A DNA stretch of 64,000 bases from Kitasatospora albolonga (GTDB lineage Bacteria; Actinomycetota; Actinomycetes; Streptomycetales; Streptomycetaceae): NCBI GenBank assembly GCA_002082585.1, contig CP020563.1, forward strand, positions 1,792,001 to 1,856,000, given 5' to 3'. Below are positions 26,101 to 36,748 of the stretch, in pieces; position 1 is the first letter of the stretch; each line of letters begins with the position of its first letter. Position numbers and translations under genes: made by a program. Under the pieces are notes generated by a model. It saw only the letters and a list, made by a program, of their open reading frames with translations, was not told the origin of the DNA and searched no databases.

Positions 26101-28461
26101 CCCGGTCACCCCGAGGTCAATGGTCCGCTGCGGGCCGTCCGCCGTGCCGTTCTTCTCGACGGTGTACGGGACGGAGTCCGTGCCCTTCTCCAGGTCGAGC
26201 CAGGCGAACGCGCCGTACGCGCTCCGCCCGATGAACTCGGCGGTCTTCTCGCCGGACTTGAGCTGCCAGCCGTCGTAGTCGCCGTCGGGGCGCTGGTAGT
26301 GGACGACGGCCCGGTCCCGCTCGATTGCGACGGGCTTCGGCTTCGGCGGGGCCTGTCCGGCGGTGGTCGCGGCGAGGGCGCTGGAGGTGCGGCCCGTCCG
26401 GTCGACGGCAACGGCCTTGTAGCGCAGCGGAGTTCCCGCCTTCACGGTCTCGTCAAGATACTGCGTGACCTTGTACGGGGCGTGGTCGGCCGAACCGAGC
26501 GTCTGCCACTTCCCGTTGCCCACCTGCGCCGCGAAGACGACCCGGTTGAGCTGGCCGCCGTCCACGTCGGCGCTGATCTCGACGGTGCCGGTGGCTCCGG
26601 CGGCCGGGGCCTCCAGGGTGATCGCGGGCTTGGCGGCGGGGGTGGTCAGCGGCTTGTCCGCGCGCAGCACGACGCTGGAGAGGGCGGGCACGGTGACGGT
26701 GACCTTCTTGTCGGCACCGCTGCGGACCGCGCCGGAACCCCCGTAGATCGTACGGAAGTTCATCCCGGCCGACTCGGTGGCGAGCTGGACCGTCTTCGGG
26801 GTGGTCGCGTTGTTGGAGGCGACGAGGTACTCGTACGGCCGCTTCGTCTCGATGCGCGAGGTGGCGTACACGGAACCTTCGGCGAACCGCTCGCTCTGGA
26901 CGCCGTCCCGCAGCGCCGGGTGGTCCTTGGTGAGCTTCGAGAGCCCTGCGATGGAGCGGTAGATGGGGTGCGTGGGGTCGTACGCGTCCGAGGCGTGGGT
27001 GCGGTCGGTGCCGAGCTGGTCGTCGTCCAGGTAGTCGGCGGTCTTCGAGGCGAAGAGGGTCTGGCGGGAGTCCTTGTCGCCGCCCGCTCCGGTGAAGCCC
27101 TGCTCGTCGCCGTAGTAGATCACCGGGTTGCCGCGGCCGAGGAACATCAGCTCGTTGGCGAGGCGGGCCCGCTTCAGCAGCTCGGCGTCGTCGGCGTTCG
27201 GGTTGTCCTGCTTGAGGAAGGTCCCGATGCGGCCCATGTCGTGGTTGCCGAGGAAGGTGACCTGCTCGTAGGCGTTGGCCTTGTCCGTGGTGTAGCGGTA
27301 GTCCTGGCCGTACACCGAGGCGAGCCGGTCGGCCGGGGCGCCCTGGGAGGCGAACTGGCGGGCGGCCTCCTGGAAGGGGAAGTCCAGCGTCGAGTCGAGG
27401 CGGCCCCGGGTGACGTACGGCGAGGTGATCGCCGGGTCGGCGGAGTAGACCTCGCCGAACATGAAGAAGTTCTTCCGGCCCTGCTTGGCCGCGTACGCGT
27501 CGAGCGCGGTGGCCCACTGGGTCCAGAAGTCCAGGTCGACGTGTTTGACCGTGTCGATGCGGAACCCGTCGATACGGAAGTCGCGGACCCACTTCTCGTA
27601 GATCTTCTGCATCCCCTTCACGACCTCGGGACGCTCGGTCCACAGGTCGTCCAGGCCGGAGAAGTCGCCGTACTCGTTGGACTCGCCCGCCCACGTCGAG
27701 TCGCCCCGGTTGTGGTACATCGTCGGGTCGTTGAGCCAGGACGGGACCTTCCTGCCGGTGTTCGGCGTCTGCACCGGGGTGTACGGGAAGGAGTTCTCGT
27801 CCACCTTCTTGACGCCGTCCCGGTCGTCGAAGGGGCGGCCGTCCCTGTCCAGGTACGGGAAGGCGCCCTTCGGCTTGTAGCCGTAGGTCTTCTCCGCGTA
27901 GTCGACGGTGTCGGCGGTGTGGTTGGTGATGACGTCGAAGAAGACCTTCATGCCCTTGGCGTGGGCCTTGTCGATCAGCTTCTCCAGGTCGGCGTTGGTG
28001 CCGAAGTGCGGGTCGACCTGGGTGAAGTCGGTGATCCAGTAGCCGTGGTAGCCCGCCGAGGCGTCCTTGCCGGTGCCCTGGACGGGCCGGTTCTTGAAGA
28101 TCGGGGCGAGCCAGATCGCGGTGGTGCCGAGGCCCTTGATGTAGTCCAGCTTCTGGGTCAGGCCCTTGAGGTCGCCGCCCTGGTAGAACCCCTTATCCGT
28201 CGGGTCGAAGCCGTGCTCCAGGCGCGAACCCTTCAGCCCGCCGCGGTCGTTGGCGGTGGAGCCGTTGGCGAACCGGTCCGGCAGCACGAAGTAGAACTGC
28301 TCACGTGTGAGGTCGTGCCGGGCCGCCTCCTTCGCCAGTTTCGCGTCGGAGGGCGGGGCGGGCGGTCGGGGCGCTGCGGCGGCGGTGGCCGCCGGGACGA
28401 CGGGCAGCAGCGCCACGCAGAGCGCGGCGATCACCCCTCGTCTGAGGGTGGTTCGGGACAC
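23143..28461 (-). CDS. pulA: Secreted bifunctional alpha-amylase/pullulanase
   Basis: A 1772-aa exported enzyme with two GH13 catalytic units. After a signal peptide (ending AAAAP), the first unit has 'DVITNHTAD', '[11 protein letters not shown]', 'GEVYSAD' and 'FLGNHDMGR', the four alpha-amylase regions. The middle has immunoglobulin-like and repeated pullulanase-associated carbohydrate modules ('[16 protein letters not shown]' and '[19 protein letters not shown]'). The second unit (from about residue 1000) has '[17 protein letters not shown]', '[11 protein letters not shown]', '[11 protein letters not shown]', 'GEGWNFGE' and '[12 protein letters not shown]', typical of pullulanase-type alpha-1,6-glucosidase. 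The dual protein can cut both linkages of starch. The GTG start has GAGGAG ten bases upstream. S. coelicolor has a similar-sized protein at this position. Confidence 0.93.
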   Translation of the reverse strand: MSRTTLRRGVIAALCVALLPVVPAATAAAAPRPPAPPSDAKLAKEAARHDLTREQFYFVLPDRFANGSTANDRGGLKGSRLEHGFDPTDKGFYQGGDLKGLTQKLDYIKGLGTTAIWLAPIFKNRPVQGTGKDASAGYHGYWITDFTQVDPHFGTNADLEKLIDKAHAKGMKVFFDVITNHTADTVDYAEKTYGYKPKGAFPYLDRDGRPFDDRDGVKKVDENSFPYTPVQTPNTGRKVPSWLNDPTMYHNRGDSTWAGESNEYGDFSGLDDLWTERPEVVKGMQKIYEKWVRDFRIDGFRIDTVKHVDLDFWTQWATALDAYAAKQGRKNFFMFGEVYSADPAITSPYVTRGRLDSTLDFPFQEAARQFASQGAPADRLASVYGQDYRYTTDKANAYEQVTFLGNHDMGRIGTFLKQDNPNADDAELLKRARLANELMFLGRGNPVIYYGDEQGFTGAGGDKDSRQTLFASKTADYLDDDQLGTDRTHASDAYDPTHPIYRSIAGLSKLTKDHPALRDGVQSERFAEGSVYATSRIETKRPYEYLVASNNATTPKTVQLATESAGMNFRTIYGGSGAVRSGADKKVTVTVPALSSVVLRADKPLTTPAAKPAITLEAPAAGATGTVEISADVDGGQLNRVVFAAQVGNGKWQTLGSADHAPYKVTQYLDETVKAGTPLRYKAVAVDRTGRTSSALAATTAGQAPPKPKPVAIERDRAVVHYQRPDGDYDGWQLKSGEKTAEFIGRSAYGAFAWLDLEKGTDSVPYTVEKNGTADGPQRTIDLGVTGQVWIEQGKDGQAVEAPEAPPQDTTKAVLNYHRADGNYDGWGIHTWTGAKEPTDWAKPLMPVKRDAYGVTFEVPLTDGATSLSYILHKGDEKDLPSDQSLDLATYGHEVWLLGGKPGYLLPQVGGGAAPDLSKAEAQWIDASTVVWKVKATDATSQQLVYAKKGGISVADGALSDEGQWLRLRQGELSDAQKAKFPHLKEYPAFTVDPRDRDRVRESLRGQLIATQRAANGALLAATGVQTAGILDDLYGKHAASAELGPVFRKSAPTLSVWAPTAATVALELDGRTHPMKRDDRTGVWSVTGKKNWQGKPYRYVVTVWAPTVQKLVTNKVTDPYSTALTADSARSLVVDLTDPKLAPRGWSALKKPAAAPLRDAQIQELHVRDFSITDRTSKHPGEYLAFTDTRSKGMKHLKKLADSGTNYVHLLPVFDIGTIPEKKKDQQKPACDLPAHAPDSEEQQACVSKAAAKDGFNWGYDPFHYTVPEGSYASDPDGTRRTVEFRQMVQGLNGAGLRTVMDVVYNHTVASGQDDKSVLDRIVPGYYQRLLEDGTVATSTCCANTAPENTMMGKLVVDSVVTWAKEYKVDGFRFDLMGHHPKDNILEVRKALDGLTLAKDGVDGKKIILYGEGWNFGEIADDARFVQATQKNMAGTGIATFSDRARDAVRGGGPFDEDPGVQGFASGLYTDPNSSPANGTRAEQKARLLHYQDLIKVGLSGNLADYTFTDTSGRTVKGSDVDYNGSPAGYAAVPGDALAYSDAHDNETLFDTLAFKLPADTTAAERARAHVVAMGASVLSQGPSLSQAGTDLLRSKSLDRNSYDSGDWFNALHWDCRDGNGFGRGLPPAADNQDKWSYAKPLLTASATIAPNCAQIEGASAAYRDLLTIRTTEKEFSLATTGQVQSALSFPLSGPAETPGVITMRLGKLAVVLNATPQTATQKLAAPAGKTYALHPVQAKGADLTVKRARYDGKSASFTVPGRTVAVFVLR

Positions 28462-28546
28462 GAGAGGGTCGCTCCTCGGCTGGTGTGGCAGGAGGGTTGG
28501 CGGTGGGCCGGAGGCAGCACGCCTCCGGCCCACCGGGGATGCGGGG

Positions 28547-30280
28547 TCAGCTGCGCCACACGTCGGCGGTGAGCGTGACCTTTCCGGAGGACGGGACGGT
28601 GGCGGTGCGGTTGGCGCCGCTCTCCCAGGTGACGTTGCCCGCTCCGTCCCTGCGGACGTACTTGTACGCGAACGTGGTCCCGGCGGGCAGGTTCACGTCC
28701 AGCTTCCAGACGGGGTACGTGGCCGGGTCGAGCTTGGGCGCGTTGGCCGGGTTCCAGTTGCCGAGGGCCGCCTGGTCGCCGGTGACGTGGATGTTCTGGC
28801 CGAGCTGGGTGGTGGCGTGGACACCGAAGGAGGCGCCGGACTGGCCGTTGCCCGGGCCCGGGTCGGGGTTGGAGCCGCCGCCCCCGCACGTACGGGCGCC
28901 TGTGTGCAGGGCCACCGCCGTACCGGCGCCGAGGGTGGCGGTGAACTGGCCGGAGCCGTTCACCGTGACGCCCCGCCCGGACTGCACGTCGCAGTAGTCA
29001 CCGGCGGGCAGCGAGGTCTGGAAGGTCCGGTTCAGCGAGGAGGACTCGTGGTTGATGGCCACGTACGCCTTGCTCCCCCGGCCGAAGGCGATCTGGTCGC
29101 CGCCGTTGTCCCACCAGTTGGTGACGGCCTGGCCGCGCGCCTCGTTGCGGAAGCCGACCATGGAGGAAATCTCACGCCAGTCGTGCTGGCACTTCCAGCC
29201 GTCGGTGTAACAGGCGTTCACCTGACCGTCGTTGGGAGGTCCGGCGTCGTGGTTGCTGAACTCGTAGCCGGAGTGGACGTCCGGGGAGCCGTAGGGCCAG
29301 GCCAGCATGAAGACGTTGGCCAGGGTGTAGGCGGAGCCGTTCTTGTAGTTGAGGGTGTCGCCGCCGCGCTCGGTGTCGTGGTTGTCGACGAAGACGCCGG
29401 ACTTCCCGGACTCCATGAAGCCCCAGCCCTCGCCGAAGTTCTTCAGGTGGGCCAGGTTCTCGTTGAGGAAGACCTGCTTGAGGCTCCGCCCGTAACGGAA
29501 CTCCTGGACGTCTCCGCTGCCCAGGTACTCCGAGGGCGAGACCGCCTCGCCCGCCCCGTAGATCGCCTCGTGCTTCCAGTAGACGTTCGGGTTGGTGAGC
29601 CGGGACTTGATGTTGGCCAGGTCGGCGGCGGGCATGTGCTTGGCCGCGTCGATGCGGAAGCCGTCGACGCCGAGGGAGAGCAGGTCGTTGAGGTATCCGG
29701 CGATCCGGCCGCGTACGTACTCCTCGCCCGTGTCCAGGTCGGCGAGGCCGACGAGTTCGCAGTTCTGGACGTTGGCGCGGTCCCGGTAGTTGGTGATCTC
29801 CGCCCGGCAGTCGTCCATGTCGCTGCCGGAGTAGATGCCCGGGTAGTTGTACTTGGTGTACGACGAGCCGCCGGTGCCGGTGCCGTTGCCCGCCGCCATG
29901 TGGTTGATGACGGAGTCCGCGATGACCTTGACCCCGGCCGAGTGACACGTGTTGACCATGGCGGAGAAGGCGGCCCGGTCACCGAGCCGACCGGCGATCC
30001 GGTAGCTGACGGGCTGGTAGGAGGTCCACCACTGACTGCCCTGGATGTGCTCCTGGGGCGGCGAGACCTGGACGTAGCCGTAGCCTGCCGGACCCAGGGT
30101 GTCCGTGCAGGCTCTGGCTATGGAGGCGAACTTCCACTCGAACAGCACGGCCGTGACGTCCTTGTCGCCCGGAGCGGCGGCCTGCGCGGGGGACGCGGTG
30201 CCGAATCCGGTGGGGATGACCAGGGCGGCGGCTGCGGCTGCCACGAGGGCGAGCGCGGCAGACAGGGGTCTGCGTGCCAT
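28547..30280 (-). CDS. Secreted alpha-amylase with starch-binding domain
   Basis: A 577-aa extracellular GH13 amylase with a signal peptide ending near '[10 protein letters not shown]'. Catalytic regions are '[11 protein letters not shown]', '[10 protein letters not shown]' (nucleophile Asp), '[12 protein letters not shown]' (acid/base Glu) and '[11 protein letters not shown]'. The last 100 residues, after a Gly/Pro linker, form a CBM20 starch-binding domain ('[20 protein letters not shown]' with '[12 protein letters not shown]'). A strong AGGAGGA site precedes the ATG. Upstream are two copies of CTTGCTGCAAG, the kind of site bound by MalR, so it should be induced by maltose and repressed without it. 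It provides maltodextrins for the transporter encoded at 33.6-36.7 kb. Confidence 0.95.
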   Translation of the reverse strand: MARRPLSAALALVAAAAAALVIPTGFGTASPAQAAAPGDKDVTAVLFEWKFASIARACTDTLGPAGYGYVQVSPPQEHIQGSQWWTSYQPVSYRIAGRLGDRAAFSAMVNTCHSAGVKVIADSVINHMAAGNGTGTGGSSYTKYNYPGIYSGSDMDDCRAEITNYRDRANVQNCELVGLADLDTGEEYVRGRIAGYLNDLLSLGVDGFRIDAAKHMPAADLANIKSRLTNPNVYWKHEAIYGAGEAVSPSEYLGSGDVQEFRYGRSLKQVFLNENLAHLKNFGEGWGFMESGKSGVFVDNHDTERGGDTLNYKNGSAYTLANVFMLAWPYGSPDVHSGYEFSNHDAGPPNDGQVNACYTDGWKCQHDWREISSMVGFRNEARGQAVTNWWDNGGDQIAFGRGSKAYVAINHESSSLNRTFQTSLPAGDYCDVQSGRGVTVNGSGQFTATLGAGTAVALHTGARTCGGGGSNPDPGPGNGQSGASFGVHATTQLGQNIHVTGDQAALGNWNPANAPKLDPATYPVWKLDVNLPAGTTFAYKYVRRDGAGNVTWESGANRTATVPSSGKVTLTADVWRS

Positions 30281-30366
30281 GTCTTTCCTCCTGCGGGTGG
30301 GGGAAACGCGGGTGACGGTGCAGCCTCAGCCGGCAACGCGCCATGCCCTCAAGGCTCCTGAAGGTT

Positions 30367-30497
30367 CTTGCTGCAAGACTGCAAACCTTGCTGCGGACCA
30401 GACCGTACGAGGCCGCCAGGCACCGGTCAACCCTTTGGACATCCCCCGCTCACATCCATGAAACAAGCCATTTTTCTTCGCGGTTTCTTGCTGCAAG
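30367..30497. promoter_or_regulatory. Two CTTGCTGCAAG palindromes upstream of the amylase
   Basis: The 11-base palindrome CTTGCTGCAAG occurs at 30367-30377 and 30487-30497, exactly 120 bases apart, in the 447-bp region between the amylase and the LacI regulator. More CTTGC and GCAAG half-sites lie between and just after them (30388, 30506). LacI-type MalR of Streptomyces recognises such CTTGCAG-like sites. The region contains no gene. Confidence 0.75.
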
Positions 30498-30623
30498 GTC
30501 TTTCGCAAGATATTGCGGGCCTGTTACGTTTCATCCGACTCCGGTCCGGTCGGCCGAGGGTTCCGGGTACCGCCTCGCGGTGCCCTGACTCCACGCGCCC
30601 GGCCGGCCGGGCCGGTCACGACA

Positions 30624-30692
30624 AGGAGAGGCACCCGGAGTCGCTGAAACTCCCCGCCGGCCCTTCCTGGGCCGACTCCTGGTGCCTCTCCT
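30624..30692 (-). terminator. Terminator after the second LacI gene
   Basis: AGGAGAGGCACCCGGAGTCG at 30624-30643 pairs with 30673-30692 at 19 of 20 positions, forming a long hairpin 36 bases beyond the stop of the LacI gene, with a 29-base loop. Confidence 0.75.
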
Positions 30693-30727
30693 GTACGTGT
30701 CCCCTGTTCCCGTTTCCCCGGGGCCCG

Positions 30728-31777
30728 TCAGCCTTCCGTGCGTACCGCCGCCGTCGAGCCCCGTACCACCAGCTCCGGCTGGAAGACGTACTCGGTGCGC
30801 TGCACCGGACTCCCGCCGATCTCCTCCAGCAGCGCCCCCACGGCCGCCGCCGCCATCGCCTGCACGGGCTGGCGCACGGTGGTCAGCGGCGGGTCGGTGA
30901 AGGCGATGAGCTGCGAGTCGTCGAAGCCGACGACCGAGACGTCCCGGGGCACGTCGAGCCCCCTCCCCCGGGCCGCGCGGACCACGCCCAGCGCCATCAG
31001 GTCGCTGCCGCAGACGATGCCGGTGCACCCGGCGTCCAGCAGGGCGCCCGCCGCCACCTGGCCGCCCTCGACGCTGAACAGGGTGGAGCAGACGAGCCCT
31101 TCGGCCTCCGCCCGGTCCATGCCCAGCAGCGAGATCGCCGCCTCCACGAACCCGTCCCGCTTGCGGCGCGAGGGGACGTACCGCTGCGGGCCGATCGCCA
31201 GCCCGATCCGGCGGTGGCCGAGGTCGGCGAGGTGGCCGACGGCCATCCGTACGGCAGCGTTGTCATCGGGCGAGACGAACGGGGCGCTGATCCGCTCGTT
31301 GTAGCCGTTGATCAGGACGAACGGCACCCCGCGCTCGGTGAGCGCGGCGTACCGGGCCGGGTCGGCGGAGGTGTCGGCGTGCAGCCCGGAGAGGAAGACG
31401 ATGCCGCCGACCCCGCGCTCCACGAGCTGTTCGACCAGCTCGTCCTCCGTCGCCCCGCCCGGGAGCTGGGTGCAGAGCACGGGGGTGTAGCCGTGCCCGG
31501 CCAGCACCTGTTCGACGGACTGGGCGAAGGCCGGGAAGATCGGGTTGGTGAGTTCGGGCGTCACCAGTCCGATCAGCCCGGCGCTGCGCTGCCGCAGCCG
31601 TACGGGGCGTTCGTAGCCCAGGATGTCGAGCGCCGCGAGCACCCGCTGACGCGTGGTGTCCGCGACGCCCTGCTTCCCGTTCAGGACCCGGCTGACCGTC
31701 GCCTCGCTGACCGCCGCCTGTCCGGCGATGTCGGAGAGGCGGGGCGCCGCCGCGGTCCTGGGTGCGGGCAGTGTCAC
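30728..31777 (-). CDS. LacI-family regulator, second MalR-like copy
   Basis: A 349-aa repressor with the helix-turn-helix 'RLSDIAGQAAVSEATVSRVLNG' (shown in part as SDIAGQAAVSEATVSRVL) and a periplasmic-binding-fold sensor. It is closely similar over its length to the MalR at 37120 ('LGYERPVRLR', 'SAGLIGLVTPEL', 'SGLHADTSAD'), so the two are paralogues with probably the same DNA site. The GTG start overlaps the stop of aglA by the GTGA arrangement, which couples the two and ties the regulator to the malEFG-aglA operon. It may respond to a different sugar from MalR, or act as a feedback regulator; this is inference. Confidence 0.88.
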   Translation of the reverse strand: MTLPAPRTAAAPRLSDIAGQAAVSEATVSRVLNGKQGVADTTRQRVLAALDILGYERPVRLRQRSAGLIGLVTPELTNPIFPAFAQSVEQVLAGHGYTPVLCTQLPGGATEDELVEQLVERGVGGIVFLSGLHADTSADPARYAALTERGVPFVLINGYNERISAPFVSPDDNAAVRMAVGHLADLGHRRIGLAIGPQRYVPSRRKRDGFVEAAISLLGMDRAEAEGLVCSTLFSVEGGQVAAGALLDAGCTGIVCGSDLMALGVVRAARGRGLDVPRDVSVVGFDDSQLIAFTDPPLTTVRQPVQAMAAAAVGALLEEIGGSPVQRTEYVFQPELVVRGSTAAVRTEG

Positions 31778-33450
31778 ACCGTCCACCACACCGTGGTGTC
31801 GGCGGGGAGCACGGCCTCGGCGCCATCCACGGTGACCGGGGAGCTGGCGAGCAGCACCCGGCCGCGGGCGGTGATGCGGACGGGGGCGCCGGTGGTGTTG
31901 ACGGTGCAGACGAAGCCGGGGCGGGCGAGGACGAGGACGCCCTCGGGGCCGTCCAGCCACTCGACGTCGGTGCCCGCGCCGAGGCCCGGGTGGTCGCGGC
32001 GGGCGGCGATGGCGGCCCGGTACAGCTCCAGGGTGGAGCCCTCCACGCCGGTCTGCGCCTCCACGGAGAGCTCGCCCCAGCCGGTGGGCTGCGGGAGCCA
32101 GCTGCCGCCCGCGCCGAACCCGTACGAGCTGCCCTCACGGGTCCACGGGATCGGGACGCGGCAGCCGTCACGGAAGCCGTCCTGGCCCTCGGCGCGGAAG
32201 AACGAGGGGTCCTGGCGGGCCTCGTCGGGCAGGTCGGTGACGTCGGGCAGGCCGAGCTCCTCACCCTGGTAGACGTAGGCGGAGCCGGGCAGGGCGAGCA
32301 TCAGGAGGGTGGCGGCGCGGGCCCGGCGCAGGCCGAGTTCGCGGTCGCCGGGGGTACGGATCTGGGTGCCGAGGCCCGCCGGGTTGGCGAAGCGGGTGGC
32401 GTGCCGGGTGACGTCGTGGTTGGAGAGCACCCAGGTGGTGGGGGCGCCGACCGGGCGCATCGCGTCGAGGGAGGTGTCGATGACCTTCCGGAGCTCGGCG
32501 GCGTCCCAGGCGGTCGCCAGGTACTGGAAGTTGAACGCCTGGTGCATCTCGTCGGGGCGCACGTAGTTGGCGGTGCGCTCGACGGTCGGGGTCCACGCCT
32601 CGGCCACGGCGATGCGGTCGCCGGGGTACTCGTCCAGGATCGTGCGCCAGCTCCGGTAGATCTCGTGGACGCCGTCCTGGTCGAAGAAGGGCATGACGTC
32701 GTTGCCGAGCAGCTTGAGCTGGTCGTGGGTGCCGAGGTCGGGCAGCCCCTCTGCCTTGACGAGGCCGTGGGCGACGTCGACCCGGAAGCCGTCGACGCCC
32801 ATGTCGAGCCAGAAGCGCAGGATGGAGCGGAACTCGTCGGCGACGGCCGGGTGCTCCCAGTTGAAGTCGGGCTGCTCGGGGGCGAAGAGGTGGAGGTACC
32901 AGTCGCCGGGGGTGCCGTCCGGGTCGACCGTACGGGTCCAGGCGGGGCCGCCGAAGATGGACTCCCAGTCGTTGGGCGGGAGTTCGCCGTCGGTGCCCTT
33001 GCCGGGGCGGAAGTGGTAGCGCTCGCGCAGGGCGGAGCCGGGGCCCTCGGCCAGGGCGCGCTTGAACCACTCGTGCTGGTCGGAGGAGTGGTTGGGGACC
33101 AGGTCGACGATGATGCGCAGGCCCAGGCCGTGTGCCTCGCGGATCAGCGCGTCGGCGTCCAGCAGGGTGCCGAACATCGGGTCGATGGCCCGGTAGTCGG
33201 CGACGTCGTACCCGGCGTCGGCCTGCGGGGAGGCGTAGAAGGGGGAGAGCCAGACCGCGTCGACACCGAGGTCCCGCAGGTAGGGCAGACGGGCGGTGAC
33301 GCCGGGGAGGTCGCCCATGCCGTCGCCGTTGCCGTCGGCGAAGCTCCGTGGATAGACCTGGTAGATCACCGCGTCCTGCCACCAGCCGGTGCGGTGGCCC
33401 GGGGCGTCGTCGGACGTGCCGGTGGAGGGGGCAGCGAGGTGCTGGGTCAT
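31774..33450 (-). CDS. aglA: Intracellular GH13 alpha-glucosidase
   Basis: A 558-aa glycoside hydrolase family 13 enzyme without a signal peptide, so it acts on imported maltodextrins. Catalytic regions are 'DLVPNHSSDQHEWF', 'GFRVDVAHGLVK' (nucleophile Asp), 'VAEAWTP' (acid/base Glu) and 'VLSNHDVTRHAT'. The N-terminus 'WWQDAVIYQVYPRSFADGNG' is typical of oligo-1,4/1,6-glucosidases. The ATG has AGGGACGAC just upstream. The gene lies 113 bases after malG and overlaps the LacI gene that follows. In S. coelicolor an aglA gene occupies the same place after malEFG. Confidence 0.92.
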   Translation of the reverse strand: MTQHLAAPSTGTSDDAPGHRTGWWQDAVIYQVYPRSFADGNGDGMGDLPGVTARLPYLRDLGVDAVWLSPFYASPQADAGYDVADYRAIDPMFGTLLDADALIREAHGLGLRIIVDLVPNHSSDQHEWFKRALAEGPGSALRERYHFRPGKGTDGELPPNDWESIFGGPAWTRTVDPDGTPGDWYLHLFAPEQPDFNWEHPAVADEFRSILRFWLDMGVDGFRVDVAHGLVKAEGLPDLGTHDQLKLLGNDVMPFFDQDGVHEIYRSWRTILDEYPGDRIAVAEAWTPTVERTANYVRPDEMHQAFNFQYLATAWDAAELRKVIDTSLDAMRPVGAPTTWVLSNHDVTRHATRFANPAGLGTQIRTPGDRELGLRRARAATLLMLALPGSAYVYQGEELGLPDVTDLPDEARQDPSFFRAEGQDGFRDGCRVPIPWTREGSSYGFGAGGSWLPQPTGWGELSVEAQTGVEGSTLELYRAAIAARRDHPGLGAGTDVEWLDGPEGVLVLARPGFVCTVNTTGAPVRITARGRVLLASSPVTVDGAEAVLPADTTVWWTV

Positions 33451-33562
33451 GTCGTCCCTGGGGTGTCTGGGTGGGGAGCGGCGCCGGTGACCGGGTCGGG
33501 GTGTCCGGCGCCGCCGTGACAAATGCGGTGGTGCGTGCGGGTGCTGGCGTCCAGGAGGTTCC

Positions 33563-34441
33563 TCAGCCCTTGACGGCTCCGGCGGACATGCCGGTGACCA
33601 GGTGCTTCTGCGCGAACAGGAAGACCAGGGCGGCCGGGATGGCGATGAGCACGGAGGCCGCGGTCATCGGGCCCCACTGGGCGCCGTACTGGTTGACGAA
33701 CTTCTGGAGCCCGCCGGCCAGCGTCAGGTTCTCGTCCCCGACCAGGAAGGCGGAGGCGTACGCCACCTCGCCCCAGGCGGTGATGAAGGAGTAGAACGCG
33801 GTGACCGCGAGGCCCGGCTTGGCCAGCGGCAGGATCAGGCGCCAGAAGGTGCCGAACGGGGTGAGGCCGTCGACCTCGCCCGACTCGTCGATCTCGCGCG
33901 GGATGGTGTCGAAGAAGCCCTTCATCATCCAGGCGCAGAACGGCACCGAGATGGTGAGGTAGGTAATGACGAGACCCGCGGACTTGTTGAGCAGTCCGAG
34001 GCTGGACATGATGTTGTAGATCGGCACGATGAGGACGGCGACCGGGAACATCTGGGTGATCAGCAGCGTCCACATCAGCCCGCGCTTGCCGGGGAAGCGG
34101 AAGCGGCTCACCGCGTAGCCGGTGGTGGCGGCGACGAAGACACCGATGACGGTGGAGAGCCCGGCGATGATCGCGGAGTTGGCGAACCAGGTGAGGAACT
34201 CGGTGTCGCGGATCAGGTCCGTGTAGTTGACGAGGGTGGTCTCGCGGAAGAAGTCCGTGGTGGTCGCGTACTTGGCGGGCTTGAGCGAGGTCAGCAGGAC
34301 CCACAGCACCGGGAAGACCGCGATCACCGAGGTGATGATCAGGGTGAGGTGCAGCGCGACCGAGGCGAGCGGGGAGCGCTCGCCGCGCAGCCGGACCTTG
34401 GGCACGGCGTGCCGCGCGGGGGTGTTGGTCACGGTGGTCAC
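33563..34441 (-). CDS. malG: Maltose/maltodextrin ABC transporter permease MalG
   Basis: A 292-aa inner-membrane permease with six predicted helices. The cytoplasmic EAA loop that docks the ATPase is 'EIDESGEVDGLTPFGTFWRL' followed by 'ILPLAKPGL', and 'FNPWGE'-type features are seen as 'FITAWGEVAYAS'. It pairs with MalF to form the channel. The GTG start overlaps the malF stop by GTGA, so the longer open frame is not used. No ATPase gene is in the operon; in Streptomyces the shared ATPase MsiK, encoded elsewhere, normally drives such importers. Confidence 0.93.
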   Translation of the reverse strand: MTTVTNTPARHAVPKVRLRGERSPLASVALHLTLIITSVIAVFPVLWVLLTSLKPAKYATTTDFFRETTLVNYTDLIRDTEFLTWFANSAIIAGLSTVIGVFVAATTGYAVSRFRFPGKRGLMWTLLITQMFPVAVLIVPIYNIMSSLGLLNKSAGLVITYLTISVPFCAWMMKGFFDTIPREIDESGEVDGLTPFGTFWRLILPLAKPGLAVTAFYSFITAWGEVAYASAFLVGDENLTLAGGLQKFVNQYGAQWGPMTAASVLIAIPAALVFLFAQKHLVTGMSAGAVKG

Positions 34442-35457
34442 CAGTTCTCTCCCTGGGTGCGCAGGACTCGCCGGTAGATCACGGCGAAGAGCATCAGGAG
34501 TACGAGGATCAGCACGCCCCACGTGGAGGACTGCGCGAAGTCGCGCGGGTTGATCTCGAAGGAGAACTTGTACGCCTGGGTGACGAGGATCTGGGTGGCC
34601 TCACCGGGTCCGCCGCGGGTGAGCAGGAAGATCACCGGGAACATGTTGAAGGTCCAGATGGTGGAGAGCAGGATCACCGTGGTGGAGACCGGGCGCAGTC
34701 CGGGGAGCGTGATGTGGCGGAACCGCTGCCAGGCGGTGGCCCCGTCCATCTCGGCGGCCTCGTACTGCTCCGAGGGGATGGACTGGAGCCCGCCGAGCAG
34801 GGCGACCATCATGAAGGGGACGCCGAGCCAGACGTTGACGGCGATGACGGCGAACTTGGCCCAGGTCGGGTCGTTCAGCCACGGGATGCCGTCGACGCCC
34901 ACACCGCCGAGCAGGGAGTTGAGCAGGCCGCGCTCCTCGTTGTAGAGGAAGCGCCAGGCGAAGACCGAGACGAAGCCGGGGATGGCCCAGGGCAGGATGA
35001 GGGCCATGCGGTAGGCGGAGCGTCCGGCGATCCTGCGGTTGAGGATGTTGGCGAGGCCCATGCCGAGGGCGAACGTGATGCTCACGCAGGAGACCGTCCA
35101 CACCAGCGTCCAGCCGAGCGTGCCGAGGAACTGCGAACCGGTCAGCGCCTCGATGTAGTTGTCCGCGCCGACGAATTTGTACGTGGCGGGCATCTCGTTG
35201 ACGCCGATGGTGCGGGCGACGTTGCGCTCGGTGGCGTCGGTCATCGACAGGTAGATCCCGCGCACCAGCGGGTAGCCGATGATCACGCCGATCACGACGA
35301 CGACCGGGGCGACCATGGTCCAGGCGTACCAGTGGGTCGACAGGCCGCGCCGGATACGGCCGGGGGCCGGTGGTGGGGTGCCAGTACCGCGGCTCCGGCC
35401 GCGGGCGGTGTTCCCGCCCGCGGCCTTCACCACCGACTGGCTGGTGTGGACAGCCAT
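34438..35457 (-). CDS. malF: Maltose/maltodextrin ABC transporter permease MalF
   Basis: A 339-aa permease with a basic N-terminal tail and six helices. The EAA motif is 'YEAAEMDGATAWQRFRHITL' followed by 'PGLRP', which binds the ATPase subunit. 'LTRGGPGEATQILVTQAYK' is typical of MalF-type sugar permeases. It follows malE by 19 bases and overlaps malG by four. It transports maltodextrins delivered by MalE. Confidence 0.93.
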   Translation of the reverse strand: MAVHTSQSVVKAAGGNTARGRSRGTGTPPPAPGRIRRGLSTHWYAWTMVAPVVVVIGVIIGYPLVRGIYLSMTDATERNVARTIGVNEMPATYKFVGADNYIEALTGSQFLGTLGWTLVWTVSCVSITFALGMGLANILNRRIAGRSAYRMALILPWAIPGFVSVFAWRFLYNEERGLLNSLLGGVGVDGIPWLNDPTWAKFAVIAVNVWLGVPFMMVALLGGLQSIPSEQYEAAEMDGATAWQRFRHITLPGLRPVSTTVILLSTIWTFNMFPVIFLLTRGGPGEATQILVTQAYKFSFEINPRDFAQSSTWGVLILVLLMLFAVIYRRVLRTQGENW

Positions 35458-35476
35458 CAGTCGGCCAACCTTCCTG

Positions 35477-36748
35477 TTACTTCCAGCCGTCGAGGAGCTT
35501 GCGGTACGCGTCGCCGGTCGCCTTGGCGGCCTTCTCCGGCGTGGTCTGGCCGGTGAGGACCTTGGTGTACTCGATGCCGAGCGGGGCGAAGAGGCTGCCG
35601 CCCTCGGGAATCCAGGGGCGCTCGACGGCGGTCTCGACGACCGGCTTGAAGAAGCCGACGATCTCGCTGTTGACGGCTTCCTTCTTGGCGTACGCGGAGG
35701 TGCGGGTCGGCAGGAGGTTCAGCTCACCGGCGGTGGTGGCCTGGGACTCCACGGACGTCATGTACTCGACGAAGGCGTAGGAGGCTTCCAGGTTCTTCGA
35801 ACCGGCGTAGACGGCGAGGTTGTGGCCGCCCTGCGGGGCGCCGTGGGCGGCGGAGCCGGCCGGGACCGTGGCGATGCCCAGGTTGTCCTTGTCCGTGAAC
35901 TCCTTGCCGGTCAGCGTGTCGGCGACGGCCCAGGGGCCGTTGATCATCATCGCGACGTCGCCGTTCTTGAACGCCTGCATCATGTTCTCCCAGCCGTCCG
36001 AGGCGTCCGTCTTCGCGGTGCCGTCGTCGACCAGGTCCTTGACCGCCTTGAACGCCTTGACGCCCTCGGGCCTGTCCACGGTGACGGTCTTGGTCTTGGC
36101 GTCGACCAGGTCGCCGCCCTCGCCGTACAGGAAGGAGAGGAAGAAGTACGGGTCGTCGCCGCGCAGGTAGAGGCCGGTCTTGCCGGTCTTGTCCTTGATC
36201 TTCTTGGCGGAGCTCTTCAGCTCGTCCAGGTTGGTGGGCGGCTCGACGCCCGCCTTCTCCATCAGCTTCTTGTTGTAGAAGATGCCCATGGAGTCGATGA
36301 CCTGCGGGACGGCGAAGGTCTTGTCCTCGTACTTGGTGGACGCGACGGCCTGGGGCAGGAAGTCGTCCTGGTTCTTCAGGGCGGCGGTGCCGTCCAGCGG
36401 GGCCAGGTAGCCGAGCGAGGCGAAGTCGGGGGTCCAGGCGACCTCGGAGCGGATCACGTCGGGCGCGGAGCTGCCCGCCTGCGCGGCGTTCTTGAACTTG
36501 TTCTGCGCGTCGCCGAAGGGGACGCTGACGTACTTGACCTTGACCTTCGGGTGCTTCTTCTCGAAGCCGGCGGCCAGCTTCTTGAAGACCTTGTCCTCGC
36601 TGCCGACGCTCGAGGTGTCCCACCAGGTGACGGTGCCGGAGAGCTCACCCGAGCTCGAACCGCCGTCGGACTTGCCGTCACTGCCGCAGGCGGTCGCCGC
36701 GAGCGCCAGGGCCGCGACCAGGGCGGTGGCCGTTATGCCACGTCGCAT
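35477..36748 (-). CDS. malE: Maltose/maltodextrin-binding lipoprotein MalE
   Basis: A 423-aa extracellular substrate-binding protein. The lipobox 'ALALAATACGSDG' shows it is lipid-anchored. The mature protein has the family features 'GTVTWWDTSSV', 'PDVIRSEVAWTPDFASLGYL', 'YNKKLMEKAGVEPP' and 'AMMINGPWAVAD', all seen in maltodextrin binders. It heads the malEFG-aglA operon, with the promoter region and CTTGC/GCAAG operators in the 371 bases between it and malR. Confidence 0.94.
   Translation of the reverse strand: MRRGITATALVAALALAATACGSDGKSDGGSSSGELSGTVTWWDTSSVGSEDKVFKKLAAGFEKKHPKVKVKYVSVPFGDAQNKFKNAAQAGSSAPDVIRSEVAWTPDFASLGYLAPLDGTAALKNQDDFLPQAVASTKYEDKTFAVPQVIDSMGIFYNKKLMEKAGVEPPTNLDELKSSAKKIKDKTGKTGLYLRGDDPYFFLSFLYGEGGDLVDAKTKTVTVDRPEGVKAFKAVKDLVDDGTAKTDASDGWENMMQAFKNGDVAMMINGPWAVADTLTGKEFTDKDNLGIATVPAGSAAHGAPQGGHNLAVYAGSKNLEASYAFVEYMTSVESQATTAGELNLLPTRTSAYAKKEAVNSEIVGFFKPVVETAVERPWIPEGGSLFAPLGIEYTKVLTGQTTPEKAAKATGDAYRKLLDGWK

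Noticed and set aside
23254..28572. A 1772-codon plus-strand open frame
   Set aside because: It is the complement of the pullulanase gene, which has clear GH13 motifs; the plus-strand protein has no recognisable domain.
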